Assembly (NCBI RefSeq): GCF_026967935.1
Contig: NZ_JAPVBL010000001.1
Coordinates: 850,082 to 914,081, forward strand
Length of the DNA: 64,000 nt
Direction of reading: 5' to 3'
Origin: Modestobacter sp. VKM Ac-2982
GTDB taxonomy: Bacteria; Actinomycetota; Actinomycetes; Mycobacteriales; Geodermatophilaceae
Part shown: piece by piece, positions 24,366 to 35,097 of the stretch
Numbering within the stretch: position 1 is the stretch's first letter
How the letters are laid out: every line of letters begins with the position of its first letter
Notes under the pieces: model-generated
The model's database searches: none
What the model was told of the DNA's origin: nothing
Seen by the model: only the letters and a program-made list of their open reading frames with translations
Translations under genes and position numbers: made by a program

Positions 24366-24992
24366 GTGGCCCGTTACACCGGAGCCGACTGCCGCTTGTG
24401 CAGGCGCGAGAAGATGAAGCTGTTCCTCAAGGGCAGCAAGTGCGAGTCCCCGAAGTGCCCGATCGAGATCCGGCCTTACCCGCCGGGCGAGCACGGCCGG
24501 GGTCGCAGCAAGGACAGCGAGTACCTGCTCCAGCTTCGTGAGAAGCAGAAGGCCCGCCGCATCTACGGCGTGCTGGAGAAGCAGTTCCGCGGTTACTACG
24601 AAGAGGCGAACAAGAAGTCGGGCAAGACCGGTGAGGTCCTGCTGCAGATCCTCGAGTCCCGCCTCGACAACGTGGTCTACCGGGCCGGCTTCGCCGAGTC
24701 CCGCGACATGGCCCGCCAGCTGGTGCGCCACGGCCACATCAAGGTCAACGGTCGCAAGGTCGACATCCCGTCCTACCGGGTGAGCGCCAACGACATCCTC
24801 GAGGTGGCTGCGAAGTCCGCCGAGATGGTGCCGTTCCAGCTCGCCCAGGCCAAGGCCGGCTCTCGTCCGGTGCCGCCGTGGCTGGAGGTCATCTCCTCGC
24901 AGCTGAAGGTGTTGGTCCACAACATCCCGGCGCGCCAGGTGATCGACACCCCGGTCCAGGAACAGCTGATCGTCGAGCTCTACTCGAAGTGA
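24366..24992 (+). CDS. rpsD: 30S ribosomal protein S4
   Basis: 208 residues from GTG 24366. The N-terminus carries a zinc-type Cys set (CRLCRREKMKLFLKGSKCESPKC), so it is the C+ form. The S4 RNA-binding domain has SRLDNVVYRAGFAESRDMARQLVRHGHIKVNG. S4 nucleates 30S assembly. Length normal. Confidence 0.98.
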   Translation: MARYTGADCRLCRREKMKLFLKGSKCESPKCPIEIRPYPPGEHGRGRSKDSEYLLQLREKQKARRIYGVLEKQFRGYYEEANKKSGKTGEVLLQILESRLDNVVYRAGFAESRDMARQLVRHGHIKVNGRKVDIPSYRVSANDILEVAAKSAEMVPFQLAQAKAGSRPVPPWLEVISSQLKVLVHNIPARQVIDTPVQEQLIVELYSK

Positions 24993-25030
24993 TCGGCCGG
25001 TAGGACAGCACGACCGCAGGACCAGCACGA

Positions 25031-25064
25031 CGGCGGGACGGGCGGACCGATGTCCGTCCCGCCG
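25031..25064 (+). other. Hairpin between rpsD and rpoA
   Basis: Perfect 11-bp stem (25031-25041 with 25054-25064) with an alternative inner stem (25043-25047 with 25052-25056). The two pairings are mutually exclusive at their edges. No U-tract. May tune rpoA relative to ribosomal protein synthesis. Confidence 0.4.
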
Positions 25065-25119
25065 GCACCACCCCCTCACGGCGTCATATGGCGGGTGCCG
25101 GAGGACCTGAAGGAGAACC

Positions 25120-26187
25120 ATGCTCATCGCACAGCGTCCGACCCTCGCCGAGGAGACCATCGACGCCCAGCGCTCCCGGTTCGTCATCGAGCCGCTCGAG
25201 CCGGGCTTCGGTTACACCCTCGGCAACTCGCTGCGTCGCACCCTGCTGTCCTCGATCCCCGGCGCTGCTGTCACCAGCATCCGGATCGAGGGCACCCTGC
25301 ACGAGTTCACTACCGTGCCGGGGGTCAAGGAGGACGTCACCGAGATCATCCTGAACCTCAAGGGCCTCGTGGTCAGCTCCGACTCCGACGAGCCGGTCAC
25401 CATGTACCTGCGCAAGCAGGGGCCGGGTGAGGTCACGGCGGCGGACATCGCGCCGCCGGCCGGTGTCGAGGTGCACAACCCCGACCTGCACATCGCCACG
25501 CTGAACGCGAAGGGCCGGCTCGAGGTCGAGCTGGTCGTCGAGCGGGGCCGCGGCTACGTGCCGGCCACCCAGAACAAGCAGCCCGGCCAGGAGATCGGTC
25601 GCATCCCCGTCGACTCTATCTACTCGCCGGTGCTCAAGGTGACCTACGCGGTCGAGGCCACCCGTGTCGAGCAGCGCACCGACTTCGACCGCCTGGTGGT
25701 CGACGTCGAGACGAAGCCGTCGATGGAGCCCCGCGACGCCATCGCCAGCGCCGGTTCGACGCTGGTCGAGCTCTTCGGCCTGCTGCGCGAGCTGAACATC
25801 GACGCCGAGGGCATCGAGGTCGGGCCCAGCCCGGCCGAGGCCGCCGACATCGCCAACTTCTCGATGCCCATCGAGGACATGGACCTCACGGTGCGGTCCT
25901 ACAACTGCCTCAAGCGCGAGGGCGTGCACACCGTCGGTGAGCTCGTCACCCGCTCCGAGGCGGACCTCCTCGACATCCGGAACTTCGGCGCCAAGTCGAT
26001 CGACGAGGTCAAGCTCAAGCTGGCCGCGATGGGCCTGGCACTGAAGGACAGCCCGCCCGGGTTCGTCCCCACCTCGGTGGAGAGCTACGACGAGGGCTAC
26101 GAGACCGACGCCTACCAGGGCGACGCTGCTTTCGGCGATCCGGCCACGCTGGACGAGGGCACCTACCAGGAGACCGAGCAGCTCTGA
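25120..26187 (+). CDS. rpoA: DNA-directed RNA polymerase subunit alpha
   Basis: 355 residues. N-terminal dimerisation domain with [32 protein letters not shown]-terminal domain with [31 protein letters not shown], which binds UP elements and activators. The last ~30 residues are acidic. AAGGAG RBS at 25110. Confidence 0.98.
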   Translation: MLIAQRPTLAEETIDAQRSRFVIEPLEPGFGYTLGNSLRRTLLSSIPGAAVTSIRIEGTLHEFTTVPGVKEDVTEIILNLKGLVVSSDSDEPVTMYLRKQGPGEVTAADIAPPAGVEVHNPDLHIATLNAKGRLEVELVVERGRGYVPATQNKQPGQEIGRIPVDSIYSPVLKVTYAVEATRVEQRTDFDRLVVDVETKPSMEPRDAIASAGSTLVELFGLLRELNIDAEGIEVGPSPAEAADIANFSMPIEDMDLTVRSYNCLKREGVHTVGELVTRSEADLLDIRNFGAKSIDEVKLKLAAMGLALKDSPPGFVPTSVESYDEGYETDAYQGDAAFGDPATLDEGTYQETEQL

Positions 26188-26356
26188 CAGGCTGTTCGTG
26201 ATCCGGGGCGCGGCCGGCGGGGGAGACCCTGCCGGCCGAGCCCCGCACCGAGCACTGAGCACTGGCCATCCCACGGTGGCCCAGCAGCACGCAGCACTGC
26301 GATGTGGACGACGCAGCCGGCACACGCCCCGCCCGGCCGCCTGAGGAAGGACCGAC

Positions 26357-27076
26357 ATGCCCACCCCCACCAAGGGCCCCCGTCTCGGCGGCTCCCCCGC
26401 GCACGAGCGGCTGATGCTGGCCAACATGGCCACCTCGCTGTTCGAGCACGGGCGGATCACCACCACCGAGGCCAAGGCCAAGCGGCTGCGGCCGCTGGCC
26501 GAGAAGCTCGTCACCTTCGCCAAGCGCGGTGACCTGCACGCCCGTCGGCAGGTGCTGACGACGATCCGTGACAAGGACGTCGTGCACCACCTGTTCGCCG
26601 AGATCGGCCCGCGCTTCGCGGACCGACCCGGTGGCTACACGCGCATCGTCAAGGTCAGTCCCCGCAAGGGCGACAACGCACCGATGGCGATCATCGAGCT
26701 GGTCGAGGGCCAGACGGTGGCGCAGCAGGCCGTCGGCGAGGCCGAGCGTGCCCGCGGCACGCAGTTCGCCGCCGGCGCCGGCGCATCGGCAGCCGCCGGT
26801 GAGGTGACCGCAGACGCGGTCGCCACGGACACCGACGAGTCCGCCGAGGCCGAGGAGGTCGTCACCGACGTCTTCGTGCCCGACGGTGAGCGCCAGGACG
26901 ACGGCGACGTCACCCCGGAGCCGACGGCGGAGAACCTCGCCGTCGTCGACGACCCGACGCTCAGCCCCGACGTGGCCGCTGCGGCCGCCGCCGAGGTGGA
27001 GGCCGCCGAGATCACCGACGCGGCGACCGCGGGCGCTCAGGCCCCCGGTGGCGAGCCGGCCACCGACCCGAAGTGA
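26357..27076 (+). CDS. rplQ: 50S ribosomal protein L17, with long acidic tail
   Basis: 239 residues; the L17 core is the first ~120 ([50 protein letters not shown]). About 115 extra residues, rich in Ala, Glu, Asp and Thr, follow. E. coli L17 is 127 residues. Last ribosomal gene of the alpha operon. Confidence 0.96.
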   Translation: MPTPTKGPRLGGSPAHERLMLANMATSLFEHGRITTTEAKAKRLRPLAEKLVTFAKRGDLHARRQVLTTIRDKDVVHHLFAEIGPRFADRPGGYTRIVKVSPRKGDNAPMAIIELVEGQTVAQQAVGEAERARGTQFAAGAGASAAAGEVTADAVATDTDESAEAEEVVTDVFVPDGERQDDGDVTPEPTAENLAVVDDPTLSPDVAAAAAAEVEAAEITDAATAGAQAPGGEPATDPK

Positions 27077-27104
27077 GTTGAGACCGTCTCCGACGGTCCA
27101 CCCC

Positions 27105-27950
27105 ATGCAGGACGTGCACGCTGACGAGCCCGCCACCGTTCTCGGTGGCGGGCTCGTCCGCGTCCGGCTGGGCATCTCCTACGACGGGACCGCACTGCAC
27201 GGCTGGGCCCGCCAGCCGGGCCTGCGCACCGTCCAGGGGGAGCTGGAGCTGGCCCTGGCCACGGTGCTGCGGGCGGACGTGGACCTCACCGTGGCCGGCC
27301 GCACGGACGCCGGCGTGCACGCCACCGGTCAGGTGGCCCACGCCGACCTGCCGGGGGATCTCTTCGCCGCACACCAGGACCGGCTGCTGCGGCGGTTACG
27401 GGGCGTCCTGGCGCCGGACATCGCCGTGACCTCAGCGGAGGCGGTCACGGCCGACTTCGACGCGCGCTTCTCCGCGTTGGCCCGGCACTACGTGTACCGG
27501 CTGACCGATGCCGACGCCGGGCCGCCCCCGCTGCGCCGTGCCGACACCGTCGGTTGGTCGCGCCGGGTCGACGCCGAGGCGATGCAGGTCGCGGCTCGGC
27601 TGCTGCTCGGGCGGCAGGACTTCGCCGCCTTCTGCCGTCGGCGCGAGGGGGCGACGACGATCCGCACCCTGCTCGCCCTGGACGTCCAGCGGGACGGGGA
27701 CCTGGTGCAGGTCCATGCGTCGGCCGACGCCTTCTGCCACTCGATGGTGCGCAGCCTCGTCGGTGCCCTCGGCGCCGTGGGTGAGGGGCGCCGGCCGCCG
27801 GAGTGGCCGGCGTCCCTGCTCAGCCGGAGCGAGCGGGCCGGTGACGTGCCCGTCGCCCCGGCCGGTGGCCTGACGTTGCTGCGGGTCGACTACCCGGACG
27901 ACGCCGACCTCGCGGCCCGCGCGCAGGTCACCCGGGCGAAGCGGAGCTGA
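27105..27950 (+). CDS. truA: tRNA pseudouridine(38-40) synthase TruA
   Basis: 281 residues from ATG 27105; GTG 27114 is an alternative. Catalytic Asp lies in [31 protein letters not shown] and [21 protein letters not shown] are TruA signatures. It modifies anticodon-arm uridines. No usable ATG/GTG start lies between the strong hairpin at 27123-27158 and the first conserved residues ([11 protein letters not shown]), so the hairpin is inside the coding frame. Confidence 0.93.
   Translation: MQDVHADEPATVLGGGLVRVRLGISYDGTALHGWARQPGLRTVQGELELALATVLRADVDLTVAGRTDAGVHATGQVAHADLPGDLFAAHQDRLLRRLRGVLAPDIAVTSAEAVTADFDARFSALARHYVYRLTDADAGPPPLRRADTVGWSRRVDAEAMQVAARLLLGRQDFAAFCRRREGATTIRTLLALDVQRDGDLVQVHASADAFCHSMVRSLVGALGAVGEGRRPPEWPASLLSRSERAGDVPVAPAGGLTLLRVDYPDDADLAARAQVTRAKRS
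27123..27158 (+). terminator. Terminator-like hairpin inside the 5' coding region of truA
   Basis: Perfect 16-bp stem (27123-27138 with 27143-27158), loop TTCT. It lies 47 bases after the rplQ stop, exactly where the alpha-operon terminator is expected, but also within codons 7-18 of truA. Confidence 0.75.
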
Positions 27951-27989
27951 CGGCCGCCAGCGGCGCCGGAGCGGGCCGACGGCCGGCCG

Positions 27990-28655
27990 TCAGGGGAGGG
28001 CGCTCACGGCCTCGGGGATCGGCGTGTCACCGGTGAGGAGCTCGACCACGGTGCCGTCCTTCGGGTCGTCGAGCAGGGCCACCAGGACGGCGGCGACGTC
28101 GTCGCGGGGCACCTCGCCGCGGTCGGTGGTGTGCTCCAGGCGGACCCGGCCGGTGCCCGGATCGTCGGTCAGGCTGCCCGGGCGGATCACCATGGGGGAC
28201 AGGCCCTCGCGGGACAGCACGTGCTCCTCGGCGGCCAGCTTGGCCCGCAGGTAGGCCACGAAGACCTCGTCCATGTCCTCCGGGGGTGCGTCGCCGGCCA
28301 CCAGCTCGACGCCGATCGAGGAGATCAGCAGGTAGGGGCGGACGCCGGCGGCGACGGCCGCGTCGGCCAGCAGCACGGCTGCACCGCGGTCGACCGAGTC
28401 CTTGCGCTCGATGCCGCTGTCCGGGCCACCGCCGGCGGCGAAGACCACGGCGTCGGCACCGGAGACGACGGCGGCCAGCTCCTCCACCGAGGCCTGCTCC
28501 AGGTCCAGCACCACCGGCTCGACGCCGTCGGCCTCCAGGTCGGCACAGTGGTCGGGGTTCCGGATGATGCCGACGGCGGTGTCCCCCCGCTGGCTCAGCA
28601 ACCGGCCGAGGCGGCGGGCGATCTTCCCGTGGGCTCCTGCTGTGACGACGCGCAT
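27990..28655 (-). CDS. NAD(P)-binding Rossmann protein (atypical SDR, NmrA/SDR_a5-like)
   Basis: 221 residues. Starts [20 protein letters not shown], a glycine-rich dinucleotide-binding motif, followed by [10 protein letters not shown] and [11 protein letters not shown]. This is the family of NAD(P)H-binding proteins annotated as YwnB/NmrA-like. The classical YxxxK catalytic pair is not evident in its normal place, though [10 protein letters not shown] resembles it. Substrate unknown. Convergent with truA; upstream of it lies the mobA-like gene on the same strand, 58 bases away. Confidence 0.75.
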   Translation of the reverse strand: MRVVTAGAHGKIARRLGRLLSQRGDTAVGIIRNPDHCADLEADGVEPVVLDLEQASVEELAAVVSGADAVVFAAGGGPDSGIERKDSVDRGAAVLLADAAVAAGVRPYLLISSIGVELVAGDAPPEDMDEVFVAYLRAKLAAEEHVLSREGLSPMVIRPGSLTDDPGTGRVRLEHTTDRGEVPRDDVAAVLVALLDDPKDGTVVELLTGDTPIPEAVSALP

Positions 28656-28713
28656 GGTGCGGCCCTACCCGGGGCCGGTCGCTCTCACGCGGGCCGGCTC
28701 CGTGGCGAACGGC

Positions 28714-29301
28714 TCACGCGCTGGTGGGTGCGGCGCGGGCGCGGGCCAGGTCGGCCGGGGTGTCACAGTCGGTCCACGGCGCCGGGCGGTCGGGCGACGC
28801 CGCCGGCCGGTGGCGGCCCACCGACAGCTGCGACAGCACCGCCCGCAGCGGGGTGTGCGGGCGGGGGTCCCGGAGGGCGTCGCGCAGGGCCGCGGTCCGC
28901 CAGACGCCGAGCAGCAGCTGGTCCCGGCCGGTGTCGTCGACCACCAGCACGCCGTCCTCGGCCAGCTGCTGGCGCAGGGCGGTGACCAGGTCGCGGGTGA
29001 GGAAGGGCAGGTCGGCGGCGAGGACGGCGACCACCTCGGCCGCCCCGACCGCGGCGAGCCCGGCGGCGAGCGCGGGAACCGGGCCGCCACCCGCCGGGAC
29101 CTCTCGGACGAGCACGACGCCCTCGGGGACGGGCTGGGGCGGTCCGACCACGACGACCGGGTCGGCGTCCCGTACGGCGTCCAGGACGGCGGCGAGCATG
29201 GTGCGGCCACCGACGTCCAGCTGCGGCTTGGGCTGTCCGCCGAGCCGGGCTGCCCGGCCGCCGGCCAGCACGACGGCCGCGAAGGGCGGGAGCGAGGTCA
29301 T
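28714..29301 (-). CDS. mobA: MobA-like molybdenum cofactor guanylyltransferase
   Basis: 195 residues, start ATG 29301 ([22 protein letters not shown]). The nucleotidyltransferase motif [17 protein letters not shown], a [12 protein letters not shown] turn and AADLPFL match MobA. It would link GMP (or a similar nucleotide) to molybdopterin. It diverges from fdhD with a 42-base gap, and fdhD, mog, moaC and moeA are adjacent, supporting a molybdenum cofactor role. The long open frame reaching 29970 is antisense to fdhD. Confidence 0.85.
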   Translation of the reverse strand: MTSLPPFAAVVLAGGRAARLGGQPKPQLDVGGRTMLAAVLDAVRDADPVVVVGPPQPVPEGVVLVREVPAGGGPVPALAAGLAAVGAAEVVAVLAADLPFLTRDLVTALRQQLAEDGVLVVDDTGRDQLLLGVWRTAALRDALRDPRPHTPLRAVLSQLSVGRHRPAASPDRPAPWTDCDTPADLARARAAPTSA

Positions 29302-29343
29302 GGCCGGAACGGTAGGGCGTGGGCGGTGAGTACCGTCATCGGC

Positions 29344-30171
29344 GTGGGACGAGTCACCAGCCGCACCCCGGTGCTGCGCATCCGAGGCGCCGTGCACACC
29401 CGACGGCCGGACACGGTCGCCTCCGAGGAGCCGCTGGAGATCCGGCTGGGCGGCACCCCGCTCGCGGTGACGATGCGGACCCCCGGCGACGACTTCGACC
29501 TCGTGCACGGCTTTTTGACCACCGAGGGCGTGATCGCGTCGGCGGCCGACATCGCCGGGCTGCGGTACTGCAACTCCGTCGACGACGAGGGCCGCAACAC
29601 CTACAACGTCGTCGACGTCGACCTGGCGCCCGGCGTCGAGGCCCCGGACACCGCACTGGACCGGAACTTCTACACGACCAGCTCCTGCGGTGTCTGCGGC
29701 AAGGCCAGCATCGACGCGATCCGGACGAAGACCGCCTACGACGTGGCCGCCGACGACACCCGGCTGACCCTGGCGACGCTGCTGGCGTTGCCGGACCGGC
29801 TGCGCGCCGCCCAGCAGGTGTTCGACAAGACCGGGGGGCTGCACGCCGCCGGGCTGTTCACCGCCGAGGGCGAGATGGTCGCGCTGCGCGAGGACGTCGG
29901 CCGGCACAACGCGGTGGACAAGGTGGTCGGCGACGCGGTGCGCGAGGGTCGGGTGCCACTGGCCGGGCACGTGCTGATGGTGAGTGGCCGCTCGTCCTTC
30001 GAGCTCACCCAGAAGGCGGCGATGGCCGCGGTGCCCGTGCTGGCCGCGGTGTCGGCGCCCAGCTCACTCGCCGTGGAGCTGGCCCAGGAAGTGGGCATCA
30101 CGCTGATCGGCTTCCTCCGCGGCGACGGCTGCAACGTGTACACCCACCCCGAGCGCCTGGTGCTGGAGTAG
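29344..30171 (+). CDS. fdhD: Formate dehydrogenase accessory sulfurtransferase FdhD
   Basis: 275 residues from GTG 29344 ([16 protein letters not shown], the usual actinobacterial start); GTG 29326 is an alternative. FdhD transfers sulfur from a cysteine desulfurase to the Mo/W-bis-PGD cofactor of formate dehydrogenase. The catalytic Cys pair is in [14 protein letters not shown]; the C-terminal [20 protein letters not shown] and [16 protein letters not shown] are typical. No formate dehydrogenase structural gene is in the window. Confidence 0.93.
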   Translation: MGRVTSRTPVLRIRGAVHTRRPDTVASEEPLEIRLGGTPLAVTMRTPGDDFDLVHGFLTTEGVIASAADIAGLRYCNSVDDEGRNTYNVVDVDLAPGVEAPDTALDRNFYTTSSCGVCGKASIDAIRTKTAYDVAADDTRLTLATLLALPDRLRAAQQVFDKTGGLHAAGLFTAEGEMVALREDVGRHNAVDKVVGDAVREGRVPLAGHVLMVSGRSSFELTQKAAMAAVPVLAAVSAPSSLAVELAQEVGITLIGFLRGDGCNVYTHPERLVLE

Positions 30172-30180
30172 CGCCCTTCC

Positions 30181-30671
30181 TCAGTGGTCGCCACCGCGGA
30201 GCTGGCTGACCACGTGCGGCAGCAGCGGGCCCAGCACGGCGAGACCGTCCCGGACGCCGCCGGTGGAGCCGGGCAGGTTGACGATCAGGGTGCGCCCGGC
30301 GGTGCCGGCGACCCCGCGGGACAGCACCGACGTGGGCACCTTGCCCTCGCCGTACCGGCGCACCGCCTCGGCGATGCCGGGGGCCTCGCGCTCCAGCACC
30401 GCGCGGGTCGCCTCGGGTGTGACGTCGGTGGGCGAGAGCCCGGTGCCGCCGGTGGTGAGGACCACGTCGGCCCCGCCGGCCACCGCCTCCCGCAGCACCT
30501 CGGTGAGCGCCGCGACGTCGTCCGGGCGCACGTGCGGGCCCTCCACGGTGAAGCCGAGGCCGCGCAGCGCGTCGGCGAGCGCCTGCCCGGAGCGGTCCTC
30601 GTAGACCCCGGCCGAGGCACGGTTCGAGGCGGTGAGCACGACGGCCCGGGCGTCGGCCGGCAGGTCGGAGC

Positions 30672-30675
<4 letters not shown>
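30181..30675 (-). CDS. mog: Molybdopterin adenylyltransferase MogA/MoaB family
   Basis: 164 residues. LTTGGTGLSPTDVTPEATRAVLER is the signature of the MogA/MoaB/CinA fold that adenylylates molybdopterin before metal insertion. The NLPGSTGGVRDGLAVL segment is also conserved. It ends 9 bases from the convergent fdhD stop and its start overlaps the moaC stop by 4 bases. Mog and MoaB roles cannot be separated by sequence alone. Confidence 0.9.
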
Positions 30676-31171
<496 letters not shown>

Positions 31172-31175
<4 letters not shown>

Positions 31176-32386
31176 TGGAGTGCTCCTTCGATCAGGACGA
31201 CGGTGACTCGGGCGCCCTCGGGCAGGTCGGTGACGTCCTCGGGGACGACGACCAGGCAGTTGGCGCGGGCCAGGTGGGCGACCAGGTGGGAGCCGGGCCC
31301 GCCGACCTGGTCGACGACCTCGCCGTCGAACCGCCCGCGCAGGAACTGCCGGCGGCCGGCGGGGGAGCGCAGCGGGGCGGTGAGTCGGGCGCTCGTGCGC
31401 AGCCGGTCGGGGGAGGTGTGGCCGAGCGCACGGCGGAGTGCCGGCCGGACGAACACCTCGAAGGAGACGAAGGAGCTCACCGGGTTGCCGGGCAGCGTGA
31501 TCACCGGGACGCCGTCGACGGTGCCGGCGCCCTGCGGCCCACCCGGCTGCATGGCGACCTTGCCGAACTCGACCGTGCCCAGCCCGGCGAACGCGTCCTT
31601 GACCACCTCGTAGGCGCCGGCGCTGACCCCGCCGCTGGTGACCAGCAGGTCGGCGTCGGGCAGCTCGGCGCGCACCGCGGTGAGGAACTGGTCGACGTCG
31701 TCGGGCACGAAGTGCAACGTGCGCGCCTCCCCCCCGGCCTCGGTGACGGCGGCGGCCAGCAGCACCGAGTTGGACTCGTAGATCTGGCCCGGCTGCAGCG
31801 GGCGGCCCGGTTCGACCAGCTCGCTGCCGGTGGAGAGGACCAGCACCCGGGGGCGGCGTCGCACCGGCACGGTGTCGTACCCGACCGCGGCGGCGAGCCC
31901 CAGCTGGGCAGCGCCGAGCGCGGTGCCGGCGGGCAGGGCCAGCTCGCCGGCCCGGATGTCCTCCCCGGCGTGCCGCAGGTGGGTGCCGGCCGGAGGGGAC
32001 GAGCTGATGGTGACGACGTCGGTGCCGGCATCGGTGCGCTCGACGGGGACGATCACGTCGGCGCCGTCGGGCACCGGGGCGCCGGTCATGATGCGGTGCA
32101 CCGTGCCCGGCAGCAGCGGCGGCACGTCGGTGCGCCCGGCCGGCAGGTCGGCGCCGACCGGCAGCCTCACCGGCGCCTCCGCGGTGGCCGCCCCGACCTC
32201 GGCGTGCCGCCCGGCGTAGCCGTCCATCGCGGAGTTGTCGAAGCCGGGCAGGGCCACCCGCGCGGTCAGGTCCCGGGCGAGCACCCGTCCGGCGGCCGCG
32301 GCGAGCGGGACGTCCTCGACCGGCAGCGGGGCGAGCAGCCCGGCGACCGCTGCCTGGTGTTCCTCGACGGTGCGCACGCCGCCCAT
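31172..32386 (-). CDS. moeA: Molybdopterin molybdenumtransferase MoeA (Glp family)
   Basis: 404 residues, start ATG 32386 (MGGVRTVEEHQAAVAG); GTG 32377 is possible. It inserts molybdate into adenylylated molybdopterin. DNSAMDGYA (domain I), TSGGVSAGAYEVVKDAF (the MogA-like domain) and LPGNPVSSFVSFEVFVRP are all present. Divergent from the sugar kinase at 32549, with a 162-base shared promoter region. Confidence 0.94.
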
Positions 32387-32548
32387 CCTCACCGATGCCC
32401 CGGCAGCGCGTCGCGGCGCGGGCCGGGACGGCGCTGGGTCCGGCCCGTGGTCGCGAGACGGACGGTGGGCGGGCAGGCTGGTCCGGTGACCGACGTCGCG
32501 GCCGGCCGGGGGCCGGTGCGGTGCGACCGGAGCGGGGGAGGAGCGAGC

Positions 32549-33514
32549 GTGCCAGTTCCGGAGGGCCCTGCCGTCGTCGTCGGCCAGGTGGGCCGGGACC
32601 TCGTGCTGGAGGTCGACCGGTTGCCGCCCGGCGGCCGGAGCACCGACGTCCGCCGCCGCCGGGAGATGCTCGGCGGCAAGGGCGCGAACCAGGGTGTCGC
32701 GATGGCGCAGCTGGGCTGGCCGGTCGCGCTGGTCGGGGTGCTCGGCGACGACCCGCCGGGTGACCTCGTCCTGGCCCAGGCGGTCGCCGACGGCCTGGGG
32801 GTCTCCGGGGTGGTCCGCCGCCACGGTGCCGAGACCGCCCTCCTGGTCGACCTGGTGGAGTCCGACGGCACCCGGCGGCTGCTGGAGCACGTGCCGGCGG
32901 ACACCCTGCTGACCGTCGCCGACGTGGACGCGGCCGCGCCCTCGTTCGCGCGGGCGTCGGCCGTCCTCCTGCAGCTGCAGCAGCCGGGGGACGCCGTCCG
33001 CGCCGCGCTGGCGCTGGCTCCGCGGGGCGTGTTGACGGTCGCGGACGGCGCGCCGCCGGACGACGAGACCCGTGACGCGCTGCTGGGCCGGGTGCAGGTC
33101 CTGCGGGCCGACGTGGTCGAGGCCGGGCTGTGGGTGGACGGCGAGCTGGACGGGCTGGCCGACGTGCGCGGTGCAGCCCACCAGCTGTGCGCGGCCGGTC
33201 CGCGGGTGGTCTGCCTCGCGGCCGGGGAGCACGGCGACCTCACGGTGTGGCGGGAGCCCGGCGGCCGGTTGCGCGAAGAGCTGGTGCCGCTGCTCGGCTC
33301 GGACCCGGTCGACCCGACCGGCGCCGGGGACAGCGTCGTGGCGGCGCTCACCGTCGCGCTGCTGCGCGGCGCGGACCCGGGGACGGCGGCCTGGCAGGCG
33401 GGGGCCGCGGCGGCCCTGACCGTGGACCGGCTCGGTGGGCGGCCCGCGCTGGACCCGGAGGAGGTCACCGGCCTCGCCGCGGGGTGCCGGGAACGCGGCG
33501 GTGCGGGCCGCTGA
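32549..33514 (+). CDS. PfkB-family carbohydrate kinase (ribokinase-like)
   Basis: 321 residues from GTG 32549 behind GGGGGAGGAG. Substrate motif LGGKGANQGVAMAQLG and the ATP/catalytic motif DPTGAGDSVVAALTVALLRG identify the ribokinase/PfkB family; ribokinase is the closest recognisable member. There is no adjacent sugar transporter or nucleosidase, so the substrate is not known. Codons and length are ordinary. Divergent from moeA. Confidence 0.87.
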   Translation: MPVPEGPAVVVGQVGRDLVLEVDRLPPGGRSTDVRRRREMLGGKGANQGVAMAQLGWPVALVGVLGDDPPGDLVLAQAVADGLGVSGVVRRHGAETALLVDLVESDGTRRLLEHVPADTLLTVADVDAAAPSFARASAVLLQLQQPGDAVRAALALAPRGVLTVADGAPPDDETRDALLGRVQVLRADVVEAGLWVDGELDGLADVRGAAHQLCAAGPRVVCLAAGEHGDLTVWREPGGRLREELVPLLGSDPVDPTGAGDSVVAALTVALLRGADPGTAAWQAGAAAALTVDRLGGRPALDPEEVTGLAAGCRERGGAGR

Positions 33515-33566
33515 CCGGTCGCGCTAGCGTTCGCCGGGACACGAGGCGGACGCAGAGGTGGTGCAG

Positions 33567-34052
33567 GTGACCGAGATCGACCAGATGCTCGCGGCGAACG
33601 AGGCCTGGCTCGGGGAGTTCCCGGGCGACCTCCCGGTGGCCCCGGACCGCAAGGTCGCCGTCGTCGCCTGCATGGACTCGCGGATGCCGCTGTTCGGGAT
33701 GCTCGGACTGGCCGTCGGCGACGCCCACGTCATCCGCAACGCCGGCGGCGTCGTCACCGAGGACACCCTGCGGTCACTGGCCATCTCCCAGCACGTCCTG
33801 GGCACCCGCGCGGTGGTGCTCGTGCACCACACCGACTGCGGGCTCAACAAGGCCACCGACCAGGAGGTCGCCGACCTGGTGGAGCGGAACACCGGGCACC
33901 GGCCGCCGTGGGTGGCGCGCACCTTCACCGACGTCGACGCAGACGTCCGGGAGTCGATGCAGCGGATCCGGGAGACGCCCTATCTGCTCAGCACCGAGGT
34001 GCGGGGCACCGTCTACGACGTCGCGAGCGGCCGGCTCCGCGAAGTCGACTGA
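33567..34052 (+). CDS. Beta-carbonic anhydrase
   Basis: 161 residues from GTG 33567; AGAGG at 33554-33558 gives 8-base spacing, better than GTG 33558. Catalyses CO2 hydration. Zinc ligands Cys35, His88 and Cys91 and the Asp37-Arg39 dyad (ACMDSR, HHTDCG) sit at the positions I recall for M. tuberculosis Rv1284, the close homologue by length and motif. The HVIRNAGGVVTEDTLRSL helix is conserved. Confidence 0.92.
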   Translation: MTEIDQMLAANEAWLGEFPGDLPVAPDRKVAVVACMDSRMPLFGMLGLAVGDAHVIRNAGGVVTEDTLRSLAISQHVLGTRAVVLVHHTDCGLNKATDQEVADLVERNTGHRPPWVARTFTDVDADVRESMQRIRETPYLLSTEVRGTVYDVASGRLREVD

Positions 34053-34227
34053 TCGCGGCTGTCAGCCGACCGGTCCGACGCTGGTATGGTTCTCCGTTGG
34101 TGCGTGATGCCGGTTGGTGCACGCGTGTCCGGGGCCGCCGATCTCATCGGATCAGCCCGAGTCTCCCGTGCTCGGTGAGGCGATCCCACCAGCCACCCGC
34201 CCGACGACGACAGGACAAGTGAGCCTC

Positions 34228-34671
34228 GTGCGCACGTACAGCCCCAAGCCCGGTGACATCACCCGGGCCTGGCACGTCATCGACGCCACCGACGTGGTGC
34301 TCGGTCGACTCGCCAGCCAGACCGCGATCCTCCTCCGCGGCAAGCACAAGCCCCAGTTCGCGCCGCACGTCGACGCCGGCGACTTCGTCGTCATCGTCAA
34401 CGCGGGCAAGGTGGCCCTGACCGGCTCCAAGCGCGACACCAAGGTCGCCTACCGCCACTCCGGCTACCCGGGTGGCCTCCGGACGATCAACGTCGGTGAC
34501 GAGCTGAAGACCCGTCCCGACCGCGTCGTCGAGCGCGCCATCAAGGGGATGCTGCCGCACAACACGCTGGGCCGGCAGATGCTCTCCAAGCTCAAGGTCT
34601 ACGCCGGGCCCGAGCACCCGCACGCCGCCCAGCAGCCCCAGACCTACGAGATCAAGCAGGTGGCCCAGTGA
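34228..34671 (+). CDS. rplM: 50S ribosomal protein L13
   Basis: 147 residues from GTG 34228 ([19 protein letters not shown]), the usual actinobacterial start; GTG 34219 would add three residues. Contains [21 protein letters not shown] and [17 protein letters not shown]. The upstream 175 bases must hold its promoter; TATGGT at 34085-34090 is a possible -10. ATG/GTG overlap of 4 bases with rpsI. Confidence 0.96.
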   Translation: MRTYSPKPGDITRAWHVIDATDVVLGRLASQTAILLRGKHKPQFAPHVDAGDFVVIVNAGKVALTGSKRDTKVAYRHSGYPGGLRTINVGDELKTRPDRVVERAIKGMLPHNTLGRQMLSKLKVYAGPEHPHAAQQPQTYEIKQVAQ

Positions 34672-35087
34672 CCAGCGCACTGACCGTGACCGACGCCGAC
34701 GGGCGTCCCATCCAGACCGTCGGCCGCCGCAAGGAGGCCATCGTCCGGGTGCGTCTCCTCCCGGGCACCGGCGAGTTCAAGCTCAACGGCCGCACCATCG
34801 AGCAGTACTTCCCCAACAAGGTGCACCAGCAGCTCATCCGTGAGCCGTTCGTGATCCTGGAGAAGAACGAGCAGTACGACGTCGTCGGCATCCTGCACGG
34901 CGGCGGCGTCAGCGGCCAGGCCGGCGCGCTGCGCCTGGCCATCGCCCGCGCGCTCATCGAGATCGAGCCCGAGGACCGTCCGGCCCTGAAGAAGGCCGGC
35001 TTCCTCACCCGTGACCCCCGTGTCACCGAGCGCAAGAAGTACGGCCTGAAGAAGGCCCGCAAGGCGCCTCAGTACTCGAAGCGCTGA
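34668..35087 (+). CDS. rpsI: 30S ribosomal protein S9
   Basis: 139 residues, with [38 protein letters not shown] and the C-terminal tail [11 protein letters not shown] that reaches the P-site tRNA. Coupled to rplM by a 4-base overlap and followed after 10 bases by glmM. Confidence 0.98.
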   Translation: MTSALTVTDADGRPIQTVGRRKEAIVRVRLLPGTGEFKLNGRTIEQYFPNKVHQQLIREPFVILEKNEQYDVVGILHGGGVSGQAGALRLAIARALIEIEPEDRPALKKAGFLTRDPRVTERKKYGLKKARKAPQYSKR

Positions 35088-35097
35088 CGGTACGTCC

